NCBI GenBank assembly: GCA_020634885.1
Contig: JACKAW010000004.1
Location: 1 to 64,000 of the forward strand
Source of the DNA: Anaerolineales bacterium
Lineage (GTDB): Bacteria > Chloroflexota > Anaerolineae > Anaerolineales > Villigracilaceae
Direction: 5' to 3'
Length of the DNA: 64,000 nt
The notes below the pieces were generated by a model. That model did not search any database. It had not been told where the DNA came from and was given only the letters and a program-made list of their open reading frames with translations. The position numbers and the translations under genes were made by a program. The stretch's first letter is position 1; every line of letters begins with the position of its first letter. Below are positions 56,653-64,000 of this stretch, piece by piece.

Positions 56653-56726
56653 CTTTGCAGAAAATCATTTTTAGGGTGAAGGTAACGCGGCGGAGTTGCA
56701 GCGTGAGAGGCGCCCGAGGAGCAAAG
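56653..56726 (+). promoter_or_regulatory. Possible structured leader of the L25 gene
   Basis: CTTTGC (56653-56658) is complementary to GCAAAG (56721-56726), which lies next to the ribosome binding site GAGGAG of the L25 gene. The pairing would close a 74-nt leader domain; a small hairpin GCGGG/CCCGC lies just before. This is a weak, by-eye prediction. Confidence 0.3.
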
Positions 56727-56730
56727 TAAG

Positions 56731-57372
56731 ATGGATAAAGTAGTATTGAAGGCAGAAAAACGTGATGTGATCGGCAAGCAGGTGAAAGCCATGCGCCGCG
56801 AGGGAAAACTCCCCGCTGTGATCTACGGTCGCCACCTCGAACCGATTTCGATTTCTTTGGATGCCCATAGCACAGGTCTGGCATTGGCAAAAGTGACCGC
56901 CTCCAGCCTGGTCACCATTGAATTGAACGGCACCGAATATCCCGCCCTGGTTCGCGAACGCCAACGTGACTACATCAAGGGTAACCTGACCCACGTCGAT
57001 TTCCTCGCTGTGGATATGAACGAAACCATCCGTACAAGTGTTGGTTTGCTGTTCTCCGGCGTATCTGCTGCTGTAAAAGATTACAACGGCGTGCTTGTTC
57101 ACAACCTGGAACGCCTCGAAGTGGAATGTTTACCGGCTGACCTGCCCGAACGTATTATTGTGGATATTTCCCTGATCAAGCAGATCGGCGATATCATCCG
57201 CGTAAAGGATCTGAATATCTCAGACAAGGTCACCATTTTGGCAGATGAGGAAGAACCCATTGCCGTTGTGACCATTACCAAAGATGAGGCTTCTGCCCAG
57301 TCTGCGGGAGAAGGCGCTGAATCTGCGTCTCCTGAACTCAGTGTGGAACGCGGTAAGAAGGAAGAAGAGTAA
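56731..57372 (+). CDS. rplY: 50S ribosomal protein L25/general stress protein Ctc
   Basis: A 213-residue long-form L25 (Ctc): N-terminal 5S-rRNA-binding domain (LKAEKRDVIGKQVKAMRREG, KLPAVIYGRHLEP) and the C-terminal TL5-type domain (LEVECLPADLPERIIVDISL, ADEEEPIAVVTI), ending in a charged tail. GAGGAGCAAAGTAAG precedes the ATG. A strong terminator follows. Confidence 0.95.
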   Translation: MDKVVLKAEKRDVIGKQVKAMRREGKLPAVIYGRHLEPISISLDAHSTGLALAKVTASSLVTIELNGTEYPALVRERQRDYIKGNLTHVDFLAVDMNETIRTSVGLLFSGVSAAVKDYNGVLVHNLERLEVECLPADLPERIIVDISLIKQIGDIIRVKDLNISDKVTILADEEEPIAVVTITKDEASAQSAGEGAESASPELSVERGKKEEE

Positions 57373-57388
57373 TTTCTTCTGTGAAAGT

Positions 57389-57421
57389 AAAAATCCGTCA
57401 TCGAAAGATGACGGATTTTTT
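57389..57421 (+). terminator. Terminator after the L25 gene
   Basis: AAAAATCCGTCATC, tetraloop GAAA, GATGACGGATTTTTT: a perfect stem with a T-run, 17 nt after the L25 stop. Confidence 0.92.
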
Positions 57422-57693
57422 GTTAACTCATCTTGAAACTGCGGGTGAAACATCCGCTTAAAATTATGCCAGAGGTCGAATTTATTTCGACCGACTATTT
57501 ATCTATGGTTAAAAAATGTTATTCATTATTTGCATTATTTATTGATGTTACGCAGTAGGGGCGACCCGACCATATCCATGAGAGCTTTCTTTCGCCAGAA
57601 AGGGTCGCCCTGCCCCAGGGCAACCCTTTCTTTGGGATAAAAGCCCTGATAGACCTTGACGGGTTGCCCCTACGGAAAATCGCATAAGGTGAG
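57422..57693. other. Intergenic stretch holding a MITE-like element
   Basis: No gene is seen between the L25 terminator and the convergent NUDIX gene. The middle is AT-rich, and 57555-57673 is the repeat described separately. Confidence 0.6.
57555..57673. repeat. 119-bp MITE-like element with terminal inverted repeats
   Basis: The ends GTAGGGGCGACCCG (57555-57568) and CGGGTTGCCCCTAC (57660-57673) are inverted repeats with one mismatch. Inside, AGAAAGGGTCGCCCTG (57597-57612) pairs 15 of 16 with CAGGGCAACCCTTTCT (57616-57631) around a CCC loop. The word GGGCRACCC therefore occurs four times in alternating orientation. It has no coding capacity and looks like a non-autonomous mobile or structured repeat. 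Confidence 0.75.
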
Positions 57694-58296
57694 TTATTTT
57701 AACAATTCCAATGTTTGTAGAAATGTTACCGTCATACGAGCCGTTGCTCCCCAGAGCAATTCGCCATCGTATGGGTGATATGCAATCAACGAACGTTGGG
57801 AATTGGACATTGAAAATTCCCAGTAATTATTCCTGTTTGCCAGCCAAAGCAGAGGAATGGTGAAAACCCGCGCCACCTCTGCACCGGAGGTTTTGAACGC
57901 ATAAGGGAATTGAATGATGCCTGCCACCGGCGTCACCCGAAAATGACTGATCGTTACCATCGTGCCGAGCTTGCCCAATATCCGCACATCTTTGGGAGAA
58001 ATGCCGATCTCTTCGTCTGCTTCACGCAGTGCGGTTTGTTCCGGCGTGATCTCTTCCTCATCACATGCGCCGCCCGGAAAGGATACCTGCCCCTTGTGCG
58101 ATTCAACCCGGTCGGTGCGGCGCGTGTAAAGAATATGCCACTCGTCTTTGAAGTGAACCAGTGGGATAAGCACCGCCGCGCATTTTAATTGCACATCTGG
58201 GTTTAACGGAATTTCGGCATAGCCATCCGTTTCGGTTCGGTTGCGGTCTGCTTCCTGTAATTTATTTTTTATGAATTCTTCGGTGAGGGTGGGCAT
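57694..58296 (-). CDS. NUDIX hydrolase, CoA pyrophosphatase-like
   Basis: A 200-residue NUDIX protein of the NudL/CoA diphosphatase type. The NUDIX box runs from G76 with ALREADEEIG supplying R91, E92, E95 and E96. The upstream CoA-group pattern RRTDRVESHKGQVSFPGG is present. It would cleave CoA or related diphosphates. It is the last gene of the - strand envelope cluster, 23 nt after trmI. Confidence 0.88.
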   Translation of the reverse strand: MPTLTEEFIKNKLQEADRNRTETDGYAEIPLNPDVQLKCAAVLIPLVHFKDEWHILYTRRTDRVESHKGQVSFPGGACDEEEITPEQTALREADEEIGISPKDVRILGKLGTMVTISHFRVTPVAGIIQFPYAFKTSGAEVARVFTIPLLWLANRNNYWEFSMSNSQRSLIAYHPYDGELLWGATARMTVTFLQTLELLK

Positions 58297-58319
58297 ATCA
58301 GGCTTCGGCGCGATATGTA

Positions 58320-59165
58320 TTATTCGCGTTCCTCTTCAATGCCGACGATCTCTTTGGAGAGCGCCGCCCCGCGCGGATCGTCATCGGTGAATTCGATTCT
58401 TCGTCCAAACACAAGGAAGCCCGTATGTGCCACCATGCGGTCGGTGGGGCGCAGGCGGGCGGGGTTGGTTTTGTAGTAACGCAGCATCAATTCGCACACT
58501 TCTACAAAGGCGAAATTGTTTTTCTTGAGCGCATATAAAACTTTTTCAACCTGATTATAGGTTGGCATGAGTGAGCCGAAGAACCCGCCCGGCTTTAGCG
58601 CAGCGCGGACGTGTTCAATGTAATCGAACGGGTTTTGCACGTCGAGGAAGAAGGCATCGGCTTCGGTTTCGTCAAAGCCTTCTTGAATGTCGCGCAGTTT
58701 GAAGGTCACGCGTGAGGCAAGACCCACCCGCTCAAGATTTTTGCGGGCAAGGTTTTGCGTATCCGGCGTTTTTTCGTAGGAGATTACCCGTCCTTGTGGA
58801 CCGACAGCCGTTGCCATCGCAATTGTCATTGAGCCAGACCCTGTTCCCGCTTCGAGAACGGTCTGCCCTTCCGAAATTCCCATTTGAATGAGGATGTACC
58901 CGATATCTTTGGGGTAAAGAATTTGCGTGTTGCGCGGAAGTTCATTCAGCACATCAGACATGGACGGTTGTAATAAATAAAACGGCGCGCCGGTGTGGCT
59001 GAAAACCTGCGAGCCCCAGGGTTTGCCGATCAGCTCATCGTGCTTGAGCACGCCGCGATGACTTTGAAACTCACCCCCGGGTTGAAGGATGAAAATAAAA
59101 TGTTTATGGGTTAACCCCACCAACTGGGCGAGGTCGCCTGCTTGTGCATTGAGTAAATATTTCAT
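58320..59165 (-). CDS. trmI: tRNA (adenine-58-N1)-methyltransferase
   Basis: TrmI methylates A58 in the T loop of tRNA, giving heat stability. The ATG at 59165 gives 281 residues beginning MKYLLNAQAGDLAQLVGLTH. The N-terminal domain and the SAM motif LEAGTGSGSMTIAMA are clear, with DAFFLDVQNPFDYIEHVRA and the late LRPTDRMVAHTGFLVFGRR. It overlaps the PrsW gene end by 4 nt (ATGA). Confidence 0.92.
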   Translation of the reverse strand: MKYLLNAQAGDLAQLVGLTHKHFIFILQPGGEFQSHRGVLKHDELIGKPWGSQVFSHTGAPFYLLQPSMSDVLNELPRNTQILYPKDIGYILIQMGISEGQTVLEAGTGSGSMTIAMATAVGPQGRVISYEKTPDTQNLARKNLERVGLASRVTFKLRDIQEGFDETEADAFFLDVQNPFDYIEHVRAALKPGGFFGSLMPTYNQVEKVLYALKKNNFAFVEVCELMLRYYKTNPARLRPTDRMVAHTGFLVFGRRIEFTDDDPRGAALSKEIVGIEEERE

Positions 59166-60400
59166 ATGGATGATTCTACCTTCACTTCTTCTTCGAGTTG
59201 AGTTGGAATATTCTGTTTGCGTAATGCGCGGTTGGATGCCAGTAATAGCGCCACAATGCCAATGCCCAGTGTGAGCATTCCGCACAAAAGCGCGGGTGCA
59301 AACGTGTACAGCCATTCCGATTTGCCAATGGCTTCTCCAATGAAACTGAACCCCGCTCCCGCTGCCGAGGCATTCCACAGCCCATGGATGAGCGCCGCAG
59401 AAAAATATGCGGCAAAGAAACGACCGATCTTTCTTTCTTTGAACGCAGAAACAATACCCCAGCCCACCAGTGCAGATGTCATCACATGTAAAACGCTGGT
59501 GCCGGTACGCGCTCCGGCAACAAACGCCCAACTGGTTGTTCCATCGGCTCCGGCGTTCAGGCTTTCGAGCAGGGTAAAACCAACACCGCTTAATGCCCCA
59601 AGCACAAAACCCTGTGCGGGCGAATCAATTTGCTTTGCAAAGAGCCATACCGCAAGAGGTTTAAACAATTCCTCGATCAACGGAACAAGGAGGGCAATAT
59701 ACCCGAGGACGGTTGCGATCAAATATGGGTTGGTAAGGTAAGGCGCAAGCAGATTTGTCATGGCTTCTTCTGTTGGGGCAGAATTAATTGCCTGTGCGAG
59801 AATATCGATCTTTGTTGCCAGATCAGGCTGAAAAATAGCCGCGTATATTGCCAGAACTACAACCGCCAACACCAAAATAATAAGCTCAAATACCAGGATC
59901 ACAAAAGGTGATACGCTCATACTCAAACCAAGCACCGAAAAAAAGCGCCATCGCGCACCAGCGTCAATTCCATGGGATGCCGCTCCAAAAAACAACCCAA
60001 TGGGCGGCACGATCACTAAAATGGTAAAGATGGGCAGCGCCAGCCAATTTAACCAAGGCTGTTCTGCCAGAGTGATCACCCCGCCAAAAAGCAAACCAAA
60101 AAACGAAACCACCGGAACGATTAACCACAACCAATTTGTAAATGGAAGGTTAAAAGGTGCTTCGGCGCTTTCCAACCCACGAGTCTTTTTAAGGACGAAC
60201 CAAAAACATACTCCCAGCAAGACGGCAATAAACCCAAACGACATGGAACTGATCATACTGGTGGCAGGGTCACCGGCAGGGTCAAAAAGGTCTATGACTG
60301 AGATCAACGCCAGCAGGGCGCTTGTGCCAATAAGCAAAAGCACACCCAGCCCAATGCCGATCAATATAAAAATGGATGGAAGATGGTTTTTTGTTTGCAT
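59162..60400 (-). CDS. PrsW-family intramembrane protease
   Basis: A 412-residue protein with about nine helices. The PrsW catalytic elements are visible: the Glu pair in VPLIEELFKPLAVWLFA, GVGFTLLESLNAG and conserved His in TSVLHVMTSALVGWG and HGLWNASAAGAG. PrsW cleaves anti-sigma factors in Bacillus, but in other phyla the substrate is unknown. Its start shares one base with the end of the DsbA-cyclophilin gene and its end overlaps trmI, so the three are translationally linked. Confidence 0.85.
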   Translation of the reverse strand: MQTKNHLPSIFILIGIGLGVLLLIGTSALLALISVIDLFDPAGDPATSMISSMSFGFIAVLLGVCFWFVLKKTRGLESAEAPFNLPFTNWLWLIVPVVSFFGLLFGGVITLAEQPWLNWLALPIFTILVIVPPIGLFFGAASHGIDAGARWRFFSVLGLSMSVSPFVILVFELIILVLAVVVLAIYAAIFQPDLATKIDILAQAINSAPTEEAMTNLLAPYLTNPYLIATVLGYIALLVPLIEELFKPLAVWLFAKQIDSPAQGFVLGALSGVGFTLLESLNAGADGTTSWAFVAGARTGTSVLHVMTSALVGWGIVSAFKERKIGRFFAAYFSAALIHGLWNASAAGAGFSFIGEAIGKSEWLYTFAPALLCGMLTLGIGIVALLLASNRALRKQNIPTQLEEEVKVESSI

Positions 60401-61647
60401 TATTTCTCTTGAATGGTGATATGTAAGATCTTGTCACCCACGGGCAGGTAACCGCCCTGCGATGGATCGCGCGGCGCAAGTTGTTCCGCCACATCCAACC
60501 CGCTGACGACCTGACCGAAAATAGTATAAACCCCATCGAGATAGGCAATGGGCGCAAAGGTAATAAAGAACTGACTTCCGTTTGTATCGGGTCCTGAATT
60601 TGCCATACCCACCCTGCCGGGAATGTTGAACATATACTCACTGATCTCATTATCGAACAGATAGCCCGGGTTTCCCATCCCCGTCCCGCTGGGATCGCCT
60701 GCTTGTGCTACAAACCCGGGGATCATACGGTGAAAGGTCACACCATCGTACCAGCCTTCGCGTGCTAAAAAGATAAACGAGTTCACCGCCAGCGGTGCCT
60801 CACGCGGAAAAAGCCGGATCACAATATCACCTTTTTCGGTTTCGAGTGTGGCGGTATATTCCTTTGCTGTATCTACCGTGAAGGGCGGGCATTGTGTAAA
60901 CTGCCGCTGCCCAAGCAGGATCAATCCAATCGTATCGTGCAGGCTTTGATAATCCAACACATAGGATTGTTGCAGCGAGCCATTGACGAAGACGACCGGC
61001 ACCGCCGGAATGGCTAATTGCGTCATCGCCTCTTTCGCAGACTGTAGCCTGGTCTGTGCTTCCTCTGCCTTCATCGCCTCTGAAAGCTGATTCGCATCCA
61101 CCCCCGCCGAGGGAACTTCTTTTATGAGCCAACTTTTAAACTGACCCGGGCTAAGGGTTGCCCATTCACTGTGACGCACGAACAACAGGTCGTACATCTC
61201 CCAGAATTTGCCCTGCTCTCCCGCTGCAATAGCAGCCAGCACAGACTCTTCTGATTTATCTAACACGTCACTCAGCGGCAATGGGCGGAACACAATGCGC
61301 AAATTCCCCTGGTACACGCTCATTAAGGCGCTGTTGATCTGTGCCATGGCGAGGCAGCCTTCAGACTGAAAATCGCAATATTCAACCAAGGTTACCCCTG
61401 CATCGGCGGGACCAATGGCGTAGTCTGCCTCGGTGATGGGCGGCAGGATTGCCAATTCTTCTGGCATGGCGGTGGGGATGGCGTTGACCGCTGCGCAGGT
61501 GTACGCTGGCGTAGGTGTGGGCGGAATGACCGGGTTAAGTACGGTGATTGGGGTGGATGGTTTTTCAGCCTCTGCGGAACAGGCGGCAAGAAAAAGTGTG
61601 AGACCAAACAAGGCTGATAAAAAGAAAAGTTTTTTCATAAAGTCCAT
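60400..61647 (-). CDS. Lipoprotein: DsbA-like thioredoxin domain fused to cyclophilin
   Basis: The 415-residue protein has a lipoprotein signal (LFFLSALFGLTLFLAACS, lipidated C23) and a Pro-rich linker. A DsbA-type domain (about residues 75-245) follows, but its site reads EYCDFQSEGCLAM: the first Cys of the normal CxxC is Ser95, only C98 remains, with an extra C91. A full cyclophilin domain (about 258-412) with FHRMIPGFVAQAGDPSGTG and GSQFFITFAP makes it a peptidyl-prolyl isomerase. It likely helps fold exported proteins at the membrane surface. An alternative ATG lies three codons downstream. Confidence 0.88.
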   Translation of the reverse strand: MDFMKKLFFLSALFGLTLFLAACSAEAEKPSTPITVLNPVIPPTPTPAYTCAAVNAIPTAMPEELAILPPITEADYAIGPADAGVTLVEYCDFQSEGCLAMAQINSALMSVYQGNLRIVFRPLPLSDVLDKSEESVLAAIAAGEQGKFWEMYDLLFVRHSEWATLSPGQFKSWLIKEVPSAGVDANQLSEAMKAEEAQTRLQSAKEAMTQLAIPAVPVVFVNGSLQQSYVLDYQSLHDTIGLILLGQRQFTQCPPFTVDTAKEYTATLETEKGDIVIRLFPREAPLAVNSFIFLAREGWYDGVTFHRMIPGFVAQAGDPSGTGMGNPGYLFDNEISEYMFNIPGRVGMANSGPDTNGSQFFITFAPIAYLDGVYTIFGQVVSGLDVAEQLAPRDPSQGGYLPVGDKILHITIQEK

Positions 61648-61710
61648 TTTTTTTTGTGGATATTTATTCTCGGGCAGACAGGTGGAATCTCTGCCTGAAC
61701 AACTGGAAAT

Positions 61711-63012
61711 TTATTTTGCCACAGCATCTTGCAATTGCTCAAAAGACCACATCCATGCAATGGTTTTGACGAAACCTGCCAGTGAGTCACTTTGGGCGCG
61801 AAGTTCACGCACGGCGGGTCCCACGGGGTCTTCACCCGCCGCGCCGCCGGGTGTATCGGCGTAGGCGCCATTGAAAGCGAAGAAGGCTTGGTTCAGTTTG
61901 CGGATGAGGTAGCCGTTTTGCAAAAAGACCTGTCGCCGTGCTTCCATGTAGGCTTCGGCTTCTTCGATCCTGCCTTCTGCCAGCATGGCGTCTACGTTGA
62001 TGCGGGTTTCATGCATTTGTTTACGGAAATCAAAAGGCGGGCGGGTTAAGCTTTCGGGGTTGGGGTGGTCTGAGGGAAGCGAAACCAGCCCAATGGTAGG
62101 GAGAGAGGCGGGCGGCAGCATTTCGGGGTAATACGTTTTCATGACGAGGTATCCGATTTCGTCACCGGCAATGGATGCTGTCGTCTCGTTCATGGTGCGC
62201 ATTTCGGGCGTATCGCCGTATAACATGCCAAGCGGACGGAGGGTGAGGTAGTTGTGAATCCATTCATGTGCGATGGTGCTGATGAACCACTGCATGTTGG
62301 TGCTGCGTCCTACCATGGTGGGGTACACGCCTACGCCGCCAATGCCAACAACGAGTGACGATACATTTAATCCGTTTGCAACTTGTTCTTCGAGCGCCAC
62401 TTGTTGATCTACGGTGATGTCTGTGTGAATGGAGATGTTGGCGGTTTGTTCGATGCGCTCACGCGGTGAGACGATGAGCGCCATGGGCAGGGGGGTGGAG
62501 TGATACCAAACATTGGGGATCGGCTGTCCGTTTGCGGTGAGTTCGTTTTCTGCCAATACTTTTGAAACTTGTTCTTGCAAAATAGATTCTGCGATTGGGG
62601 CAATGTTGTTTTGACGTTCATAGAGTGTGGCGAGTTCGTCACGCAAGGGCTGGGTGGCGGTTTCTTTGTCGGTGGTGTTTGGATCGGCGTATATTTGCGA
62701 GAGTTGGTATTCTTTTTGTAAGATCGATTTTGTGTTGTCGAAATATTCGAGCACGATCTGCTTTTGCGTTTCAGGCTTGATCGTGTGGGGCAGGTCTACC
62801 GAGGCAGATTGAAGTTTAAGGAAGGCGGCATTCGCCATCCATTCGAGGTAATCAAATTCCACACTGCGGGTGTAGGCGCGGACTTTTTCGATGGGGTTTG
62901 TCAGGGCGGGGTTGCTGTAACCGGTTAGCGCAGTAAGAATAAAAAGCAGGATGGAGATTTCCAACCCTCGTAGTATGCGTGAAATCATGCGCTGGATTAT
63001 ACCCAGTAGCAC
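61711..63012 (-). CDS. Predicted membrane-anchored zinc metalloprotease (HExxH)
   Basis: A 433-residue protein with an N-terminal hydrophobic helix (ISILLFILTALTGYS) and a large extracytoplasmic part. The motif TIAHEWIHNYL near residue 248 is an HExxH zinc site, and NETTASIAGDEIGYLVMKTY about 25 residues on offers a third ligand Glu, the gluzincin arrangement. I do not recognise a named family. Start may also be the ATG at 62988. It lies 63 nt upstream of the DsbA-cyclophilin lipoprotein gene on the same strand. Confidence 0.7.
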   Translation of the reverse strand: MLLGIIQRMISRILRGLEISILLFILTALTGYSNPALTNPIEKVRAYTRSVEFDYLEWMANAAFLKLQSASVDLPHTIKPETQKQIVLEYFDNTKSILQKEYQLSQIYADPNTTDKETATQPLRDELATLYERQNNIAPIAESILQEQVSKVLAENELTANGQPIPNVWYHSTPLPMALIVSPRERIEQTANISIHTDITVDQQVALEEQVANGLNVSSLVVGIGGVGVYPTMVGRSTNMQWFISTIAHEWIHNYLTLRPLGMLYGDTPEMRTMNETTASIAGDEIGYLVMKTYYPEMLPPASLPTIGLVSLPSDHPNPESLTRPPFDFRKQMHETRINVDAMLAEGRIEEAEAYMEARRQVFLQNGYLIRKLNQAFFAFNGAYADTPGGAAGEDPVGPAVRELRAQSDSLAGFVKTIAWMWSFEQLQDAVAK

Positions 63013-63047
63013 GGGTGTATTTGGCAGGGTTTAGGTTGTATTAAGAA

Positions 63048-63095
63048 CCTATCCGAAAATTATGTTCAAGGCGGCGGGAGCAATTTTAGGATAGG
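63048..63095. repeat. Short inverted-repeat element
   Basis: CCTATCCGAAAATT (63048-63061) and AATTTTAGGATAGG (63082-63095) are inverted with one mismatch; outside them GAA and CTC nearly continue the match. The 20-nt middle is unrelated. It could be a MITE-type remnant or a terminator between the VOC and metalloprotease genes. Confidence 0.55.
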
Positions 63096-63110
63096 CTCTA
63101 AATGTACGGG

Positions 63111-63455
63111 TCATATTTGAACGACGCAAAAGGTGTTGCCGTCGGGGTCGGCGAGAACAACATAGTCTGCTTCCATGTCATACTTCCAGTTGACACGACT
63201 TGCGCCAAGTTGCAGCAGCCGCTCCACTTCTTTTTTCTGGTCAGGGGTAAACAGGTCTATGTGGTGGCGTTTTGGTTTTTCAGAGGTGATGGCGGAGTTG
63301 AGCGATAATTGAATGCCCGTCCCTTCCTTTGGAATGAGGATGGCGAAATCAACATCTGGCTCTCTTTTTAATTTGTAGTTGAGAGCTTCGCTCCAAAACC
63401 GGATCGCTCGATCAAGGTCGCGTACTCCCCAGACAATGGCTCCAATTTCCAGCAT
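63111..63455 (-). CDS. VOC (glyoxalase/bleomycin resistance) family protein
   Basis: A 114-residue protein of the vicinal-oxygen-chelate superfamily: two beta-alpha-beta-beta-beta units starting IGAIVWGVRDLDRAIRFWSE and RHHIDLFTPDQKKEVERLL, ending ADYVVLADPDGNTFCVVQI with the typical DPDGN. The single module acts as a dimer. Substrate is unknown. Confidence 0.85.
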   Translation of the reverse strand: MLEIGAIVWGVRDLDRAIRFWSEALNYKLKREPDVDFAILIPKEGTGIQLSLNSAITSEKPKRHHIDLFTPDQKKEVERLLQLGASRVNWKYDMEADYVVLADPDGNTFCVVQI

Positions 63456-63480
63456 GGTTTTTTTCCTTGGGCGGCGTTCC

Positions 63481-63888
63481 TTATCTTTTTGAACTATTGA
63501 GCAGCGTTTGGATATGTTTTTTAGTCTTGAATATTTCTACGATCAGCAATCCGATGTAAAAGACAGCCAGCCCATAAATAAATTCAGGTGGGTATTCGCG
63601 TGGGTATGTGGAACGATCCATCAAAAACTCCACCGCTACACCTCCCAGAAGCGCGATCACCATAAAAACAGCAAGCGGATCGGGGCGTACGGAGATTGCA
63701 GGGTCATCTGCCTGCTGATCGGTGATGACAACATGAGCCTGTGGCAGTAACAGCCGAAGGATACCGCGTTTTGGGGCGTTGGATTGGCGCATTGCAATCA
63801 GGCCTTGTTCATTTGCCTTGATGATGCTAAATGTGGGGCTTGCTGAAAGGACTTTTTTTGCATTTTCGTACTTATTGAATAAAGTCAT
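63481..63888 (-). CDS. Small membrane protein with two C-terminal helices
   Basis: The ATG at 63888 has TGAGGAAATTAAAA upstream and gives 135 residues starting MTLFNKYENAKKVLSASPTF. A soluble basic N-terminus is followed by two hydrophobic helices (PLAVFMVIALLGGVAVEFLM and FIYGLAVFYIGLLIVEIF). No family is recognised. An ATG 15 nt earlier is possible but lacks the ribosome binding site. The last 52 nt of the window hold nothing I can identify. Confidence 0.6.
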   Translation of the reverse strand: MTLFNKYENAKKVLSASPTFSIIKANEQGLIAMRQSNAPKRGILRLLLPQAHVVITDQQADDPAISVRPDPLAVFMVIALLGGVAVEFLMDRSTYPREYPPEFIYGLAVFYIGLLIVEIFKTKKHIQTLLNSSKR

Positions 63889-64000
63889 TTTTAATTTCCT
63901 CATGATAAAAAATATTTGAAACGCCAAAGGAATTATATCTAACAACATATTTTATTTGCAGAATACGCGCCAGTATCTTACATGGCTGTAGCAAAGTCAG

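Noticed and set aside
1..64000. CRISPR array, prophage or integrated plasmid
   Set aside because: No regularly spaced repeats, phage structural genes, integrases or transposases were seen. The repeats found are single, short and intergenic.

Overview
The window is a bacterial chromosome segment of moderate GC. The likely source is a Chloroflexota member, probably Anaerolineae. This rests on gene content, not on a search: zinc-type r-proteins (S14, S4, L36, L24), adenosylcobalamin-dependent NrdJ, RNase J, split FeoB, many alpha/beta hydrolases and many short lipoproteins with Thr/Pro-rich linkers. No phage, transposase, CRISPR array, tRNA or rRNA gene was seen.

Region 1 (1-17.1 kb, + strand) is one long ribosomal superoperon: S10, L3, L4, L23, L2, S19, L22, S3, L16, L29, S17, L14, L24, L5, S14, S8, L6, L18, S5, L30, L15, SecY, Adk, Map, L36, S13, S11, S4, RpoA, L17, TruA, L13, S9. 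infA, which usually lies between map and rpmJ, is absent. That gap instead holds a consensus-like promoter followed by a perfect 18-bp palindrome. A structured leader candidate and a 32-bp perfect palindrome lie between rpsJ and rplC.

Region 2 (17.1-33.6 kb) is housekeeping: MazG with a remnant methylase half, an EamA exporter, an MBL-fold hydrolase, a GT39-like membrane protein, MutY, RNase J with a 255-nt leader containing two terminator-like hairpins, an alpha/beta hydrolase-acyl-CoA ligase fusion, and NrdR followed by the class II ribonucleotide reductase NrdJ.

Region 3 (33.6-41.9 kb) is accessory: an AT-rich acyltransferase that looks acquired, small conserved-domain proteins, tandem lipoproteins, a YheT-like hydrolase and a PEP-mutase-family enzyme.

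Region 4 (42.0-46.6 kb, - strand) is an iron module: a soluble DtxR/MntR-type repressor with an operator candidate over its own start, an ICMT-like methyltransferase, a membrane-anchored DtxR-like protein with two FeoA domains, and FeoB split into separate GTPase and permease genes. I consider this the most interesting system in the window.

Region 5 (46.7-64 kb) holds an ATP-grasp ligase, an ankyrin protein, a transporter-HEAT-cyclic-nucleotide-domain fusion, a lipoprotein operon with a 56-residue membrane protein, HlyIII, PaiB, L25, and a - strand envelope cluster (Glu-zincin-like membrane protein, DsbA-like/cyclophilin lipoprotein, PrsW, TrmI, CoA-type NUDIX). Short self-complementary intergenic elements recur throughout. 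Every functional call is by motif recognition from the translated sequence; no database search was possible.
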